From NCBI GenBank assembly GCA_045634305.1, contig JAZQZZ010000044.1:36134-100133 (forward strand): a DNA stretch of 64,000 nt, given 5' to 3'. Under the pieces are notes generated by a model that was not told where the DNA came from, ran no database searches, and saw only the letters and a program-made list of their open reading frames with translations. The stretch is from HGM04593 sp045634305 (GTDB lineage Bacteria > Bacteroidota > Bacteroidia > Bacteroidales > Bacteroidaceae). Positions 25,982 to 34,966 of this stretch are shown here, in pieces. Each line of letters opens with the position of its first letter. Within the stretch, counting starts at the first letter, position 1. The position numbers and the translations under genes were made by a program.

Positions 25982-28900
25982 TTAATTATTTTCTAAAACT
26001 ACAAGTAGATCATTAATCCACTCATTTGACTCATATAAACATTTAATTGCCTCAACATTCTCAATGGACGCAGGGATCATCTGAGGATCCTTTTTTACAT
26101 CCTTCATTCCTCGCATATATCTAAATGTTCTAGCAATATTCTGTTTTCGAACTTGAACACCATCTTGAAGTTTTGTATTTAAATAAATTTCCACAAAACG
26201 TCGAAGCAATTGTTTGTCGGTTGAATTCTGAATGAAGCTACTATGTTGCAATAATTTTACTACTTGCTGTTTATCTGCTTTTCTCCAGAACCCCTGGGGT
26301 AATAGAATCCATTCAAAACAAAACTCATTTGCAAAACGATGTAGTTCTGCGAATCCTTCCGTCTTGCTAAAATTTTTATCTGCCATTACATTATCGTAAA
26401 GTGCTCGCAATGTTGTTAAACTTGTTACTGCTCTATGCAATGGATAGAACTGAGTAAAAGGTACTTTATGAGCAACAGCAATTTTATAACATTTATAAAT
26501 TAAAGGGTCCGAGTATGGTGGATTTGTTAATAGTATCCAATTATTATCTGCATAAATTGGCGTTACATAGTGCCTTGGTGTACAATTATTTAATGATTGA
26601 AAAATTAAACCGCCATTAGTTAAACATTCTGTAGGAATGATTAGGCGCTGTTTCTCCTTATCATAAGATGTTTCAATGAAACAAGGCTGAGTCTCGTTAT
26701 CAACCTTCCAATAATAGAATCTGTATTGCTCCACACCTTTTGAACCAATATCCAAAACGCCTGTTTCTTCATTTTTAATTTGCCTGTTGGCATACAGGTA
26801 AATACTAAACTCATCGCATTGTTGAATCGCATTTTGTGGACGTCCTAAAGGAAACCAACGCATATTTCTAAAATGGGATGGGTAGTTAACTCCATCCTTA
26901 TCAAAGATGCGAAGGTTAAAATCTTCTCTAAGGATATATGGTAATGATATTTTTTGTTCGTTGTTAATTATATCGTTATATCGCTTGATAACATTCCCAT
27001 TAAGGCTCAACTCTCTATATAGAATCGGACGATATATATCCACTTCTATATAATCTGTTTCGGTGTCATATATACGGAATTTGATTGTATCATCAATCTG
27101 ATAAGTAGAGCCATTATCTTCATAATAGTTTGTTTCCAAAAAGATTTCTTCATCATCATATTGTACTTTACAAACTTTCCTTCCCGCAAGACCATCAAAG
27201 ATGATTTTGTTGTTGGTTACATCACGTCGTATACAATTTGCTGGAATGAAGAAGTATTTATTTTTATAGTTATATACAACACCATTACTCTTTACGCAAA
27301 GATCTAAAGAAATAACTCCAAAAGTATCATTCTCGGTTAATGTACATCTCCGCCTATTTTGGGTGTACTCAGCTATTACATTACTATCTTTAAACTTTAA
27401 GGCAAAATTATCTTCCCTAGATTTGTTAGGATAAATTTTAATGGCTTTACCTGTTGGTATACCCATCATCAACGGCAAATATTCATCTTTGCCATCAATA
27501 AAACACTTAATTAAAGCCTTAGAAGGGTCATGATACTTAATTATCTCTGTTCGAGGAACGAGCCTAACAGAGACTTCTCCTTCCTGATATAAATTGTAGA
27601 CCTTACCGGTTTCTTTGTCTATAAGCTGAACAACCTCTAAAATTTCACATATAGACCAAGATACATTTCCTATTATTTTGTTTTGTAGATTAGAAGTATT
27701 GCCTACAATATCATATGCCTCAGAAGGAAATAATACAGCTTTTGTATTTTTTTTGAATTCTCGCAATGTAGTCCAACCCGAACCATCATCGGTAGCATAC
27801 ACCTCAATATACTTGTGGCCAAGGTCAAATGTGGTTATTATCTCACCTTTAGATGGCTGTAAAAGATTTGTATCATATTTACATAAAGATATTGTTTGAC
27901 TCAAATCTTCAATGTAACCTCTAATTCGATTTGAAATCGTTCCCCATCCTACAAATCTTTTACAATCACTTGTTTTAGAATATTTTCTAAAATTTATTAT
28001 TTCGTTTTGGCATTCAATGCCGATATATAACTGGTCTTTTTCGCTTTTTACTATCTCTGCTGCAATACATCCGTTGCCTCTATCTTTACCAATTTTTACA
28101 ACAATATCTCCAGTTATATTATCGCTATCTGAACTTGTATAGAATATCCATTGGGGTTTGATAACCTTTCCAATGGACTCTCTACGACCATTTTCCAATC
28201 GCTCGTAAAAATGCATAACATATTCATTAGCGTCCTTATCGCAATCTGCGTACAATAGCTCTGGGCGATCGCAAAGCGCTTGAATATATTTACTCCAGCT
28301 ACCAAGTTCACCGTCTGCCAATGATTGTCTAAAAGCATCTGATAGTCCTGGTATTACCTTGAGCAATGACTCTGTTAAAACATCAATATCATCTTCGTGC
28401 AACAAACACTCGAACAAATTATCAATTCTATCGCTTTTTAAGATCGCTAGAAGTGGAAAGCCTCCAAGAGCATATATTGAATACAAATGAATGTCATTAG
28501 TTTCTCCACTATATCTAAAGTTTTGCCACTTATTAAGCGACTCCCAGACTTTACCCGAAATATTTTTTACACCCAAATCAGAGAATGCATTACTCTGGCA
28601 TCCAGGTTGATATTCCCATTTAAACCATTCTGCTACATAAACAAATATTTTTTCACAATGATTATTGAGTAGCGTACTCTGCTTAACCACTTTAAAAGTT
28701 GATTGTAGTGCCTCTTTGAGATCGCAGTATAACCTATATGGAATCTGGAGCTTCCATACATACGGCATTTTAGCCTCATCGTAGCCGATTTTTTCCCATA
28801 GTAAATTCAATTTTTCTTCTTCTGGATTTAGCACGACGGCAGGACTTAAATCAATTTTATTATTTCCTTTTTCAATGCTTGGTGTTTTCTCCAGAGTTTT

Positions 28901-29533
28901 CAATGTATTGGGAGTGTTTGTAGATTCAATCTTTTTTGCATTTAAAGACTCTGACAAACTTGTAGTTACTACTTGTTGCAGGATGACATTGTCTGGTGTT
29001 GAGATTTTATTTACTGGTGCGTCTTCAACACTCACAGAATCATTTTCGCCCAGTTTATCTACCTGTAATACAGGCATATATTCCACATTGCCGTAACCAG
29101 AAGATTCTAAAACTTCAAAATCTTTATAGATTTTAAGAACTGCATCACATCCTGTTTGAGGATATCTGATAGAAATAAATCCGTTGTTTTCTATTGAAGA
29201 AGCGATATTGAGTTGGTTTACAACATGTATTTTTGTATTCCAACTCAAGTTTGTGACTAATTTGTCATTAAAATACTGCTTTAGACTTTCATATGAATAT
29301 GTTTCTATTTCTTGTCTCAGCTTTTTACTACGTCCCAAGTAGCCATTAAGAACATTGCACACGTCCTCGATGTTTCCACAAGGTGTGTTTTTGTGGTCTA
29401 TTGATTTGTGTGGATAGGGAAATATTGTAGCTAAGGTAAGAGATATTATCTCATCTATACACCATACATGGCCTTCATTATATTTTTTTACTATATGATA
29501 ATGTATATGTTTAATGATTTTTGAGCCGTCCAT
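25982..29533 (-). CDS. DruH-like large protein (1183 aa)
   Basis: I see no catalytic motif. The start MDGSKIIKHIHYHIVKKYNE is followed by a helical region, a low-complexity linker near residues 165-235 (SVEDAPVNKISTPDNVILQQ), and long stretches of beta-like sequence in the second half (EYTQNRRRCTLTENDTFGVI, QIDDTIKFRIYDTETDYIEV). It lies directly upstream of the giant DUF1998 helicase on the same strand with a 12-bp gap. Size and position match DruH of Druantia type III; the call rests on that context rather than on a recognised domain. Start ATG at 29533; the divergent gene begins 222 bp away, so both promoters are in that gap. Confidence 0.6.
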   Translation of the reverse strand: MDGSKIIKHIHYHIVKKYNEGHVWCIDEIISLTLATIFPYPHKSIDHKNTPCGNIEDVCNVLNGYLGRSKKLRQEIETYSYESLKQYFNDKLVTNLSWNTKIHVVNQLNIASSIENNGFISIRYPQTGCDAVLKIYKDFEVLESSGYGNVEYMPVLQVDKLGENDSVSVEDAPVNKISTPDNVILQQVVTTSLSESLNAKKIESTNTPNTLKTLEKTPSIEKGNNKIDLSPAVVLNPEEEKLNLLWEKIGYDEAKMPYVWKLQIPYRLYCDLKEALQSTFKVVKQSTLLNNHCEKIFVYVAEWFKWEYQPGCQSNAFSDLGVKNISGKVWESLNKWQNFRYSGETNDIHLYSIYALGGFPLLAILKSDRIDNLFECLLHEDDIDVLTESLLKVIPGLSDAFRQSLADGELGSWSKYIQALCDRPELLYADCDKDANEYVMHFYERLENGRRESIGKVIKPQWIFYTSSDSDNITGDIVVKIGKDRGNGCIAAEIVKSEKDQLYIGIECQNEIINFRKYSKTSDCKRFVGWGTISNRIRGYIEDLSQTISLCKYDTNLLQPSKGEIITTFDLGHKYIEVYATDDGSGWTTLREFKKNTKAVLFPSEAYDIVGNTSNLQNKIIGNVSWSICEILEVVQLIDKETGKVYNLYQEGEVSVRLVPRTEIIKYHDPSKALIKCFIDGKDEYLPLMMGIPTGKAIKIYPNKSREDNFALKFKDSNVIAEYTQNRRRCTLTENDTFGVISLDLCVKSNGVVYNYKNKYFFIPANCIRRDVTNNKIIFDGLAGRKVCKVQYDDEEIFLETNYYEDNGSTYQIDDTIKFRIYDTETDYIEVDIYRPILYRELSLNGNVIKRYNDIINNEQKISLPYILREDFNLRIFDKDGVNYPSHFRNMRWFPLGRPQNAIQQCDEFSIYLYANRQIKNEETGVLDIGSKGVEQYRFYYWKVDNETQPCFIETSYDKEKQRLIIPTECLTNGGLIFQSLNNCTPRHYVTPIYADNNWILLTNPPYSDPLIYKCYKIAVAHKVPFTQFYPLHRAVTSLTTLRALYDNVMADKNFSKTEGFAELHRFANEFCFEWILLPQGFWRKADKQQVVKLLQHSSFIQNSTDKQLLRRFVEIYLNTKLQDGVQVRKQNIARTFRYMRGMKDVKKDPQMIPASIENVEAIKCLYESNEWINDLLVVLENN

Positions 29534-29755
29534 AACATGTGGTGTTTTTCATTTAATAAAGCAGAATATACAAATATATAATTTCCAAATCACAAAGAAC
29601 TGAAAAGTTAGGATTTTTTTACAAAAAGAGATTTTTTCCAAACTTTCACGGAACTTATAGTTTATTGTACATATCTTCGCACAAGATTATTAAATAACCA
29701 TGTTTCAAAAGTACACATAAGCGCAAATAGGTTGCAAAACAAAACATTGAATACA

Positions 29756-30256
29756 ATGGAAAATACAAATACGAAATCCGATGTAAAGGCAAAGGCCGCA
29801 TTTATCAAGCATCTTCAGGAGAATGGTTTCCAGAACGCAAAAGTCATAAGTAGCCCGAGTGATATCCGTGCCGAGAAAGATGGCAAGGAGTGGTTCTTTG
29901 AGATAAAGATGACAAAAAGACACGATGTCTATTTTGGTGCTGCTACAATGACCGAATGGGAACAGGCGTTCAGAACACCCGACCGTTTCCGTTTTGTAAT
30001 AGCCATTGCCGATGATGCTCATGAGCATGGTTTCAGGTTCATTGGAATGACTCCGGCGGAAATGATGCAACATTCCACAATACCGCCTTTCAAAGTCTAT
30101 TTCAATATCGACTTGCAGAATCAAGAAACCGGAAGCCGTAACAAAACCGGTAGAAAAGTTAATGTAAAGAAAAAGGCTCTTAGGCTCACAGAGCCTATCT
30201 TCAACATCATCCTTAATGCTTTTGACAAAGCGGTACGCATTCAAAAAGGAGAATAA
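29756..30256 (+). CDS. Restriction-endonuclease-like protein (166 aa)
   Basis: Start ATG at 29756 (MENTNTKSDVKAKAAFIKHL) rather than an upstream TTG. The segment SSPSDIRAEKDGKEWFFEIK has the D...E-x-K pattern of PD-(D/E)XK nucleases: Asp in SPSDI, then FEIK. The first helix and the strand layout fit the Mrr/DUF3883-like nuclease core. The C-terminal third is basic (NKTGRKVNVKKKALRL). It is divergent from the DruH-like gene and 346 bp upstream of a reverse transcriptase on the same strand, so it may be an effector linked to either. A weak -7 like TATCTTCG lies at 29672. Confidence 0.6.
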   Translation: MENTNTKSDVKAKAAFIKHLQENGFQNAKVISSPSDIRAEKDGKEWFFEIKMTKRHDVYFGAATMTEWEQAFRTPDRFRFVIAIADDAHEHGFRFIGMTPAEMMQHSTIPPFKVYFNIDLQNQETGSRNKTGRKVNVKKKALRLTEPIFNIILNAFDKAVRIQKGE

Positions 30257-30326
30257 TGTTGACTGAATGGGCGGTCGTCAAGAACTGATGACAATAGCAC
30301 ATCTTGCACTTATTGATAAAAATAGA

Positions 30327-30334
30327 TACATTTG
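30327..30334 (+). promoter_or_regulatory. -7 box upstream of the reverse transcriptase
   Basis: TACATTTG matches TAnnTTTG. Transcription would start near 30341, leaving about 260 nt of untranslated leader before the reverse transcriptase ATG. The -33 element is weak (TTGC near 30304). Confidence 0.5.
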
Positions 30335-30340
30335 CCAAAA

Positions 30341-30601
30341 TGTTCAACACACAACGAATAAGAAGAAAGCTTAGCCCTGGTTGCAATATTTTTATTGCAT
30401 TATAACACTGAATTATTTAAAAAAAAGATTTATTTATCGGACTTCCTAAGAGCCTATTGCCAGGAGTTCCAAATATTACCAAGGTGATATCATACTGGTG
30501 CGGGGTGTAATTACTTTCGTAACCGGTCGGCTCGCAATCCAATTTATTGGATGTACGTTATATGCTCCGGGGCATGCTCTCTTCTTTTTTTTACCGAAAC
30601 A
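30341..30601 (+). ncRNA. Candidate structured leader RNA of the reverse transcriptase
   Basis: About 260 nt without an open frame between a promoter-like box and the RT gene. It contains a hairpin TGCAATA-TTTT-TATTGCA (30382-30399), a second short inverted repeat ATCCAAT/ATTGGAT (30537-30552), and a G/C-richer part at 30490-30580 within A/T-rich DNA. Retrons and several DRT systems carry a non-coding RNA in this position. I cannot fold it reliably by eye or assign it to a family. Confidence 0.35.
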
Positions 30602-32335
30602 ATGTTGTCTTTTACAGAATATGCATCGGAGAAACGGATTCTTGAATTGTTGATAAAGGAACGTGTGAAGGTTGCCCTTAAAGGTAAGCTTGAATCTTTG
30701 TCTCCTATAGTTATAGCAAGGAATGCGGAGCAGGCGAAGAATCAGTCTGTCGCTGAGCAGATTTTTATGCTTATGCCTCCACGTGACTCCTGGTGCCGCC
30801 CACAAAAGAAGGACCGTATTAAAGTCGATGGCGAGAGGAAAAGTAACAAACAGGTGCTGACACGCAGCATTGCACAAACTATAAAGAAACACCGCAAGGC
30901 TTACGAAAACCACCCATACCTGCAACGTCTTGACTCGTTCATTGCTAAACTGCGTAATGACATTACAGGTGATGCTCCGTTGGAATTCAATTCAATAAAG
31001 ATTGTAGGCAAAAAGAAGATGGTGGATGCTGACAATGTAACAATCCTTCGTCCCATATGCGTTTTTGAATCACTTCGCGAGAAACTGCTCATTGCACTTG
31101 CAAGCAGATATCTGTCGGAGGTGTTCGACCCGTTGCTTCACGAGGAGATTCTGTCGTACCGTCCTCTGCGTAAATATCACAACAGTAAAGAGCTTGTTAT
31201 CACGGATAGGGATAATGCTATTGAGAACCTGCAGATGTATCGAAACATGCATAGACGACAGAATATTTATGTTGCAGAGTGTGATATACAGAAGTATTTC
31301 GATACTATAAATCATGATGTCATCCGCAATTGCTTTGTAAAATTTGCCGAGAAAACACAGGCTCAGCACCCGGAATTTGCATATGGGTGTGTCAAAAGGA
31401 TTCTTGATGCATACCTTGACTCATATTCTTTCTACAAGAATGTTCTGGTGGAAAACGAGAAACTTATGCAGTGTGAATCACCTCGCAAGTATGAGTCGCC
31501 CAAAGACATCTTGTTTATAGAAAGAGGATGCTACACGCTGGAGGAGTTTAAGAGTTCTACCGACAGGATTGGTATTCCACAAGGCGGTGCATTGTCGGGA
31601 CTAATATCAAACGTTGTGCTAAGCACTGTCGATAACGAGAGTATATTGCAAAGGAATGACCCGCAGCGTTTCTTCTGCCGCTATGGCGATGACATTATAT
31701 TGATGCACACTTCAAGAAAAGAGTGCGAGAGACTTATAAATAGATATTGCAATGCACTCACTGAACACAAGTTGCTGTACCACGATTTTGTGAGCGTTGC
31801 CGACCCTAAGTTGCGAAAACCGGATGGTTCTGTACGCTCGGCATTGTGGGATGTGAAATCACGCAGTCCTTTCCTGTGGGGACGCAACAATGAGGAGCAG
31901 GAGCAGGTCGATTGGATAGGTTTTCTTGGATATGAGATACGCTATACAGGCGAGGCGCGAATACGCCGTTCGTCGCTGAATGACAAATTTAAAAGCATCA
32001 AACGTAAATACCGTACTGGTGCAAAAACGCTTATAGCGAAAGGGGAATTCAAGAAAGATGTAGAGAAAGAGATACAAAACAGAATAGACCGCTTCAAAAG
32101 CGAAGGGCTTGTTGCAGCGAAGAGTCTTAACCATAACAAATACTGCATGACGCAAGTGCTGAAACTTGATAGTTATGCAAGCAAACTATTGTATCGTCTG
32201 CTATACAAGATTGCACGCAAGAACAACATGGCGAAAGAAGAGCTCGCATATTGGTGGAAAAAGGCAAAGGAACAAGGATGTATCAACTATAGGAATACAT
32301 ATAAGAAAATTTCAAAAGCCCAAGCAAGACAATAA
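30602..32335 (+). CDS. Reverse transcriptase, unclassified defence-type (577 aa)
   Basis: Clear RT motifs: CDIQKYFDTINHDVI (first catalytic Asp, about residues 227-234), GIPQGGALSGLISNVVLS (motif 4, about 325-333) and FFCRYGDDIILMH (YxDD as YGDD, about 360-365). Before these, RPICVFESLREKLLIALASR fits motif 0-1. After the palm comes VDWIGFLGYEIRYTGEARIR and a helical basic C-terminus, a thumb-like end. There is no HNH or maturase domain, so it is not a normal group II intron RT, and I see no retron VTG signature. It therefore fits the UG/DRT-type or Abi-like RTs. An ATG 51 bp earlier is possible but overlaps an inverted repeat. A terminator hairpin follows. Confidence 0.85.
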   Translation: MLSFTEYASEKRILELLIKERVKVALKGKLESLSPIVIARNAEQAKNQSVAEQIFMLMPPRDSWCRPQKKDRIKVDGERKSNKQVLTRSIAQTIKKHRKAYENHPYLQRLDSFIAKLRNDITGDAPLEFNSIKIVGKKKMVDADNVTILRPICVFESLREKLLIALASRYLSEVFDPLLHEEILSYRPLRKYHNSKELVITDRDNAIENLQMYRNMHRRQNIYVAECDIQKYFDTINHDVIRNCFVKFAEKTQAQHPEFAYGCVKRILDAYLDSYSFYKNVLVENEKLMQCESPRKYESPKDILFIERGCYTLEEFKSSTDRIGIPQGGALSGLISNVVLSTVDNESILQRNDPQRFFCRYGDDIILMHTSRKECERLINRYCNALTEHKLLYHDFVSVADPKLRKPDGSVRSALWDVKSRSPFLWGRNNEEQEQVDWIGFLGYEIRYTGEARIRRSSLNDKFKSIKRKYRTGAKTLIAKGEFKKDVEKEIQNRIDRFKSEGLVAAKSLNHNKYCMTQVLKLDSYASKLLYRLLYKIARKNNMAKEELAYWWKKAKEQGCINYRNTYKKISKAQARQ

Positions 32336-32407
32336 TACAGATTAATTAGATATTCGTTATTCTGATCTTGTATAATACAATCAAATTTTGATTAAATACT
32401 TTTTTAC

Positions 32408-32434
32408 CATCTGTGCACTTCCCATGCACAGATG
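32408..32434 (+). terminator. Terminator after the reverse transcriptase gene
   Basis: CATCTGTGCA (32408-32417), loop CTTCCCA, TGCACAGATG (32425-32434), a perfect 10-bp stem followed by ATGTTTTTCTTT. It ends the RT transcript. Confidence 0.8.
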
Positions 32435-32519
32435 ATGTTTTTCTTTGCAATACGATTGGTTTTTTGTAACTTGTCGAACACATTCGTATTTAGCCTAATC
32501 GTTATTATAATATAATGTC

Positions 32520-32681
32520 ATGAGCAGTTCTGAAAGAAAAAATCCAGTTTGTGAGAAAGTATGCGTCACCCTGCCATTGGGTGCGCCGGTGCCGGAAGGC
32601 TGTTTGCTTGAGGCTAATGCAAAGTTCCGTGACGAGATTCTTGCCTTCAGGGCACAGGAGTTGTTAAGTGAGTGTAAATAA
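32520..32681 (+). CDS. Small hypothetical protein (53 aa)
   Basis: ATG at 32520 gives MSSSERKNPVCEKVCVTLPL and then GAPVPEGCLLEANAKFRDEI, ending in ECK before TAA. It has three cysteines in its first 30 residues (C11, C15, C28) and a helical C-terminus. It ends 21 bp before NADAR4, so the two probably form an operon. No family recognised; it may be a NADAR partner or a regulator. Confidence 0.5.
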   Translation: MSSSERKNPVCEKVCVTLPLGAPVPEGCLLEANAKFRDEILAFRAQELLSECK

Positions 32682-32702
32682 TAAAAAAAGGAGGTATATA
32701 CT

Positions 32703-33347
32703 ATGGCATTTTTCAGAAAGATGAAGCACTACTACATTGAGAGTATGGGTGATTTGTTAGCGAATGTGGGGCATCTGCGCCCTTATCTGCGCGTGTATGA
32801 TGAGAAGGAGAGTATTCTCTTCAACTCAAGGAGCCGTGGGGAGAGCAAGACGCTGAGCAACTTCCACGCGAGCAGTGTGCCACTTCCCTGGAGGGGAAAA
32901 CTGTTCACAAGTGTTGAGGCTATGATTTTCTATACCTACATTGAGGATAATTGCAAGAACCCAAAATGGGAGGAGAAGAAGCGCGAGGTGCTGGAGCAGA
33001 TTCTCAACAGCAAGCACGGCCGTGAGGTGAAGGAAATCAACCGCCAATCGAAGCTCTACAGCAAGGTGCGCAAGGCTACCGTAAAGGAGATTGGTGAGCA
33101 CAACTGGGACCTCTATGCCTAGAAGGTTGCCTGTGATGCCGTGAGGGTGAAGTATGAGTACTGCCCCGAGTTCCGCAGTTTCGTCGATGCCAACCGCGGC
33201 AAGTCGTTCATCGAGAACAGTTGGTGGAAGAAGATTCCAAAGGCTGGTGTTTTGAAGGTAACTGATGAGGCAAGTCCTTACTTCGGCAAATACATTGGTT
33301 GCAACTTCACCGGTGTTGCCATTCAGCGTTGCCTGGAGGGTGTGTGA
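32703..33347 (+). pseudogene. NADAR-like gene, copy 4, split by an in-frame TAG
   Basis: ATG at 32703 follows a strong AGGAGG ribosome site. The first 139 codons contain KTLSNFHASSVPLPWRGKLF and TSVEAMIFYTYIEDN, the N-F and S-x-E-x-x-x motifs of NADAR. A TAG at 33120-33122 interrupts HNWDLYA. The same frame then continues as KVACDAVRVKYEYCPEFRSF and on to KYIGCNFTGVAIQRCLEGV and a TGA at 33345. The W...A...K helix of NADAR straddles the stop. Restoring one base (CAG for TAG) gives a full protein of about 214 residues. TAG is a normal stop elsewhere here, so recoding is unlikely. It is a recent nonsense mutation, or two half-proteins. Confidence 0.75.
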
Positions 33348-33457
33348 AAACACACCTTGCCACGGTGATGGCTTAAATAAAATTCACAAAGTCCCTACAA
33401 TTCTTTTTGTGGGTGAACAAATTTATTCTTATATTGCACAAAGGGAAATAGACACAT

Positions 33458-34708
33458 ATGACTACAGATTCCAAAAACCGTATCATTGGCGCCATCATTG
33501 GCGATATAGTAGGCTCTACATACGAGTTTGCAGAAAAGATACCCACCAGGTTCAAACTACTGAGAAGCGCTTGCTCATTCACCGATGACACGGTGCTTAC
33601 CGTGGCCATTGCCGATGCGTTGCTGCACGGCGGGTCTTTTGCGGATGCTATTGAGGATTGGGGAAACAGGTACATCTATGCGGGTTTTGGGCACTCTTTC
33701 CGCGAGTGGAAAAAACGTAGAAAAAACAATCCTTCTGCTACCAACAACAGCAAGGGAAACGGTTGTGGCATGAGGGTGAGCCCTGTAGGTTTTTGGGCAA
33801 AGTCGATTGACGAAGCGATGTCGCTTGCCGAAGAGAGTGCCATAATCACCCACAACTCGCCCGAAGGCATTGCCGGGGCGCAGGCTATTGCCACAGCGGT
33901 GTTCATGGCAAAGGAGCAGAGGGGCAAGGAAGAGATTAAGCAATTCGTGGAAAAGACGTTCGGATATGACCTCGATTTAAGCTACGAAGAGATTTGGAGC
34001 AAGGTAAACGAGTATGACAATGTAAACAAAATGCGCCGTGAACGCGAATGGGCCGAGAATACCTGCCCGGTAGCTATCATTGCATTCCTGAACTCCAACA
34101 GCTACGAAGAGTGCATAAGAACAGCCATCTCTTATGGTGGCGATGTCGATACCATCGCCTGTATGACCGGTGGCATTGCCGCTGCATACTATGGCGTGCC
34201 CGATGAGATAATAAAGGAAGTGGCGGCATATCTGCCACAAGACATTATAGAGATAGTAAATGAGTTCGATGGTTTGGAACTGGCGAACAGGAATACCCCG
34301 TCGCAGATTGACCGCTGGGTAAAGAAGGGACATGTACTTGTATATGGCAGCGGTGTGGAGATAACAAGCAAGACAAAGACTGGTAGCATATTGAGAAACA
34401 ACGAGCCAATAGGTTATATTGCCAACCGTAAGTTCTATTCAAAACATCAACTCGAGGGGCTGTGCGGCGATTCGTACGCTATACCCACCGTTGGTGTGAC
34501 CGTTGAACAGATTAAAGAGGCGGTGGAAAGGTTTATCACCTTCGTAAAAGAACACCCCGATCTAATTTTTCTTGTAACAAATATCGGGTGCTCTAAGAAG
34601 GCGGGCTTCTCGCCTGCAGAAATCGCACCTTTGTTCACCGCTATAGCCAACAATTCAAATGTGTACCTACCCAAGAAGTTTCGTGAGATTATAGACAAAT
34701 TCCATTAA
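33458..34708 (+). CDS. ADP-ribosylglycohydrolase fused to an A1S_2505-like domain (416 aa)
   Basis: Residues 1-270 are an ARH/DraG-type ADP-ribosylglycohydrolase: NRIIGAIIGDIVGSTYEF, then SFTDDTVLTVAIADALLHGG (metal-binding TDDT), and ISYGGDVDTIACMTGGIAAA (second metal site GGDVDT). Residues about 285-416 form a second domain: KGHVLVYGSGVEITSKTKTG, then GDSYAIPTVGVTVEQIKEAV, and PDLIFLVTNIGCSKKAGFSP with LPKKFREI at the end. This resembles the A1S_2505-type phage protein family, but its Gly-rich start is degenerate. The enzyme removes ADP-ribose from proteins or nucleic acids and releases free ADP-ribose. It lies 110 bp after the broken NADAR4. Confidence 0.85.
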   Translation: MTTDSKNRIIGAIIGDIVGSTYEFAEKIPTRFKLLRSACSFTDDTVLTVAIADALLHGGSFADAIEDWGNRYIYAGFGHSFREWKKRRKNNPSATNNSKGNGCGMRVSPVGFWAKSIDEAMSLAEESAIITHNSPEGIAGAQAIATAVFMAKEQRGKEEIKQFVEKTFGYDLDLSYEEIWSKVNEYDNVNKMRREREWAENTCPVAIIAFLNSNSYEECIRTAISYGGDVDTIACMTGGIAAAYYGVPDEIIKEVAAYLPQDIIEIVNEFDGLELANRNTPSQIDRWVKKGHVLVYGSGVEITSKTKTGSILRNNEPIGYIANRKFYSKHQLEGLCGDSYAIPTVGVTVEQIKEAVERFITFVKEHPDLIFLVTNIGCSKKAGFSPAEIAPLFTAIANNSNVYLPKKFREIIDKFH

Positions 34709-34966
34709 AAAGTTATTTCTTTTTCACTTCTATGCATTAAGGTTGCATAGATGGGATTTAGTTTTGAATAAGTTCATGAGTTTGTTCTAAGTGCAAAGCA
34801 AGTAAACTTTCTTTGCTCTCACTTAATCACTGCTTTCGGTGAGCGTGACGAACGAACAGCAACTAAGGATTCTTATATGTTATCGTGGAGATTCCTTATC
34901 GTTTTATAGAGACAATATTGACAAAGACACATGAGGTCGCTATATTATTGCTAAAAAGAAACTACA

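Noticed and set aside
30257..32335. Retron with msr-msd RNA
   Set aside because: No retron-type RT signature (VTG, NAxxH) and no paired a1/a2 repeats seen around the leader; kept as unclassified RT with a candidate RNA.
30551..32335. Group II intron with maturase
   Set aside because: No maturase X or endonuclease domain, and no intron-like domain V sequence seen after the gene.
33120..33122. TAG read as a sense codon (stop-codon reassignment)
   Set aside because: TAG is used as a normal stop in other genes here (for example 501-503 and 5154-5156), and the region is not a recoded phage.
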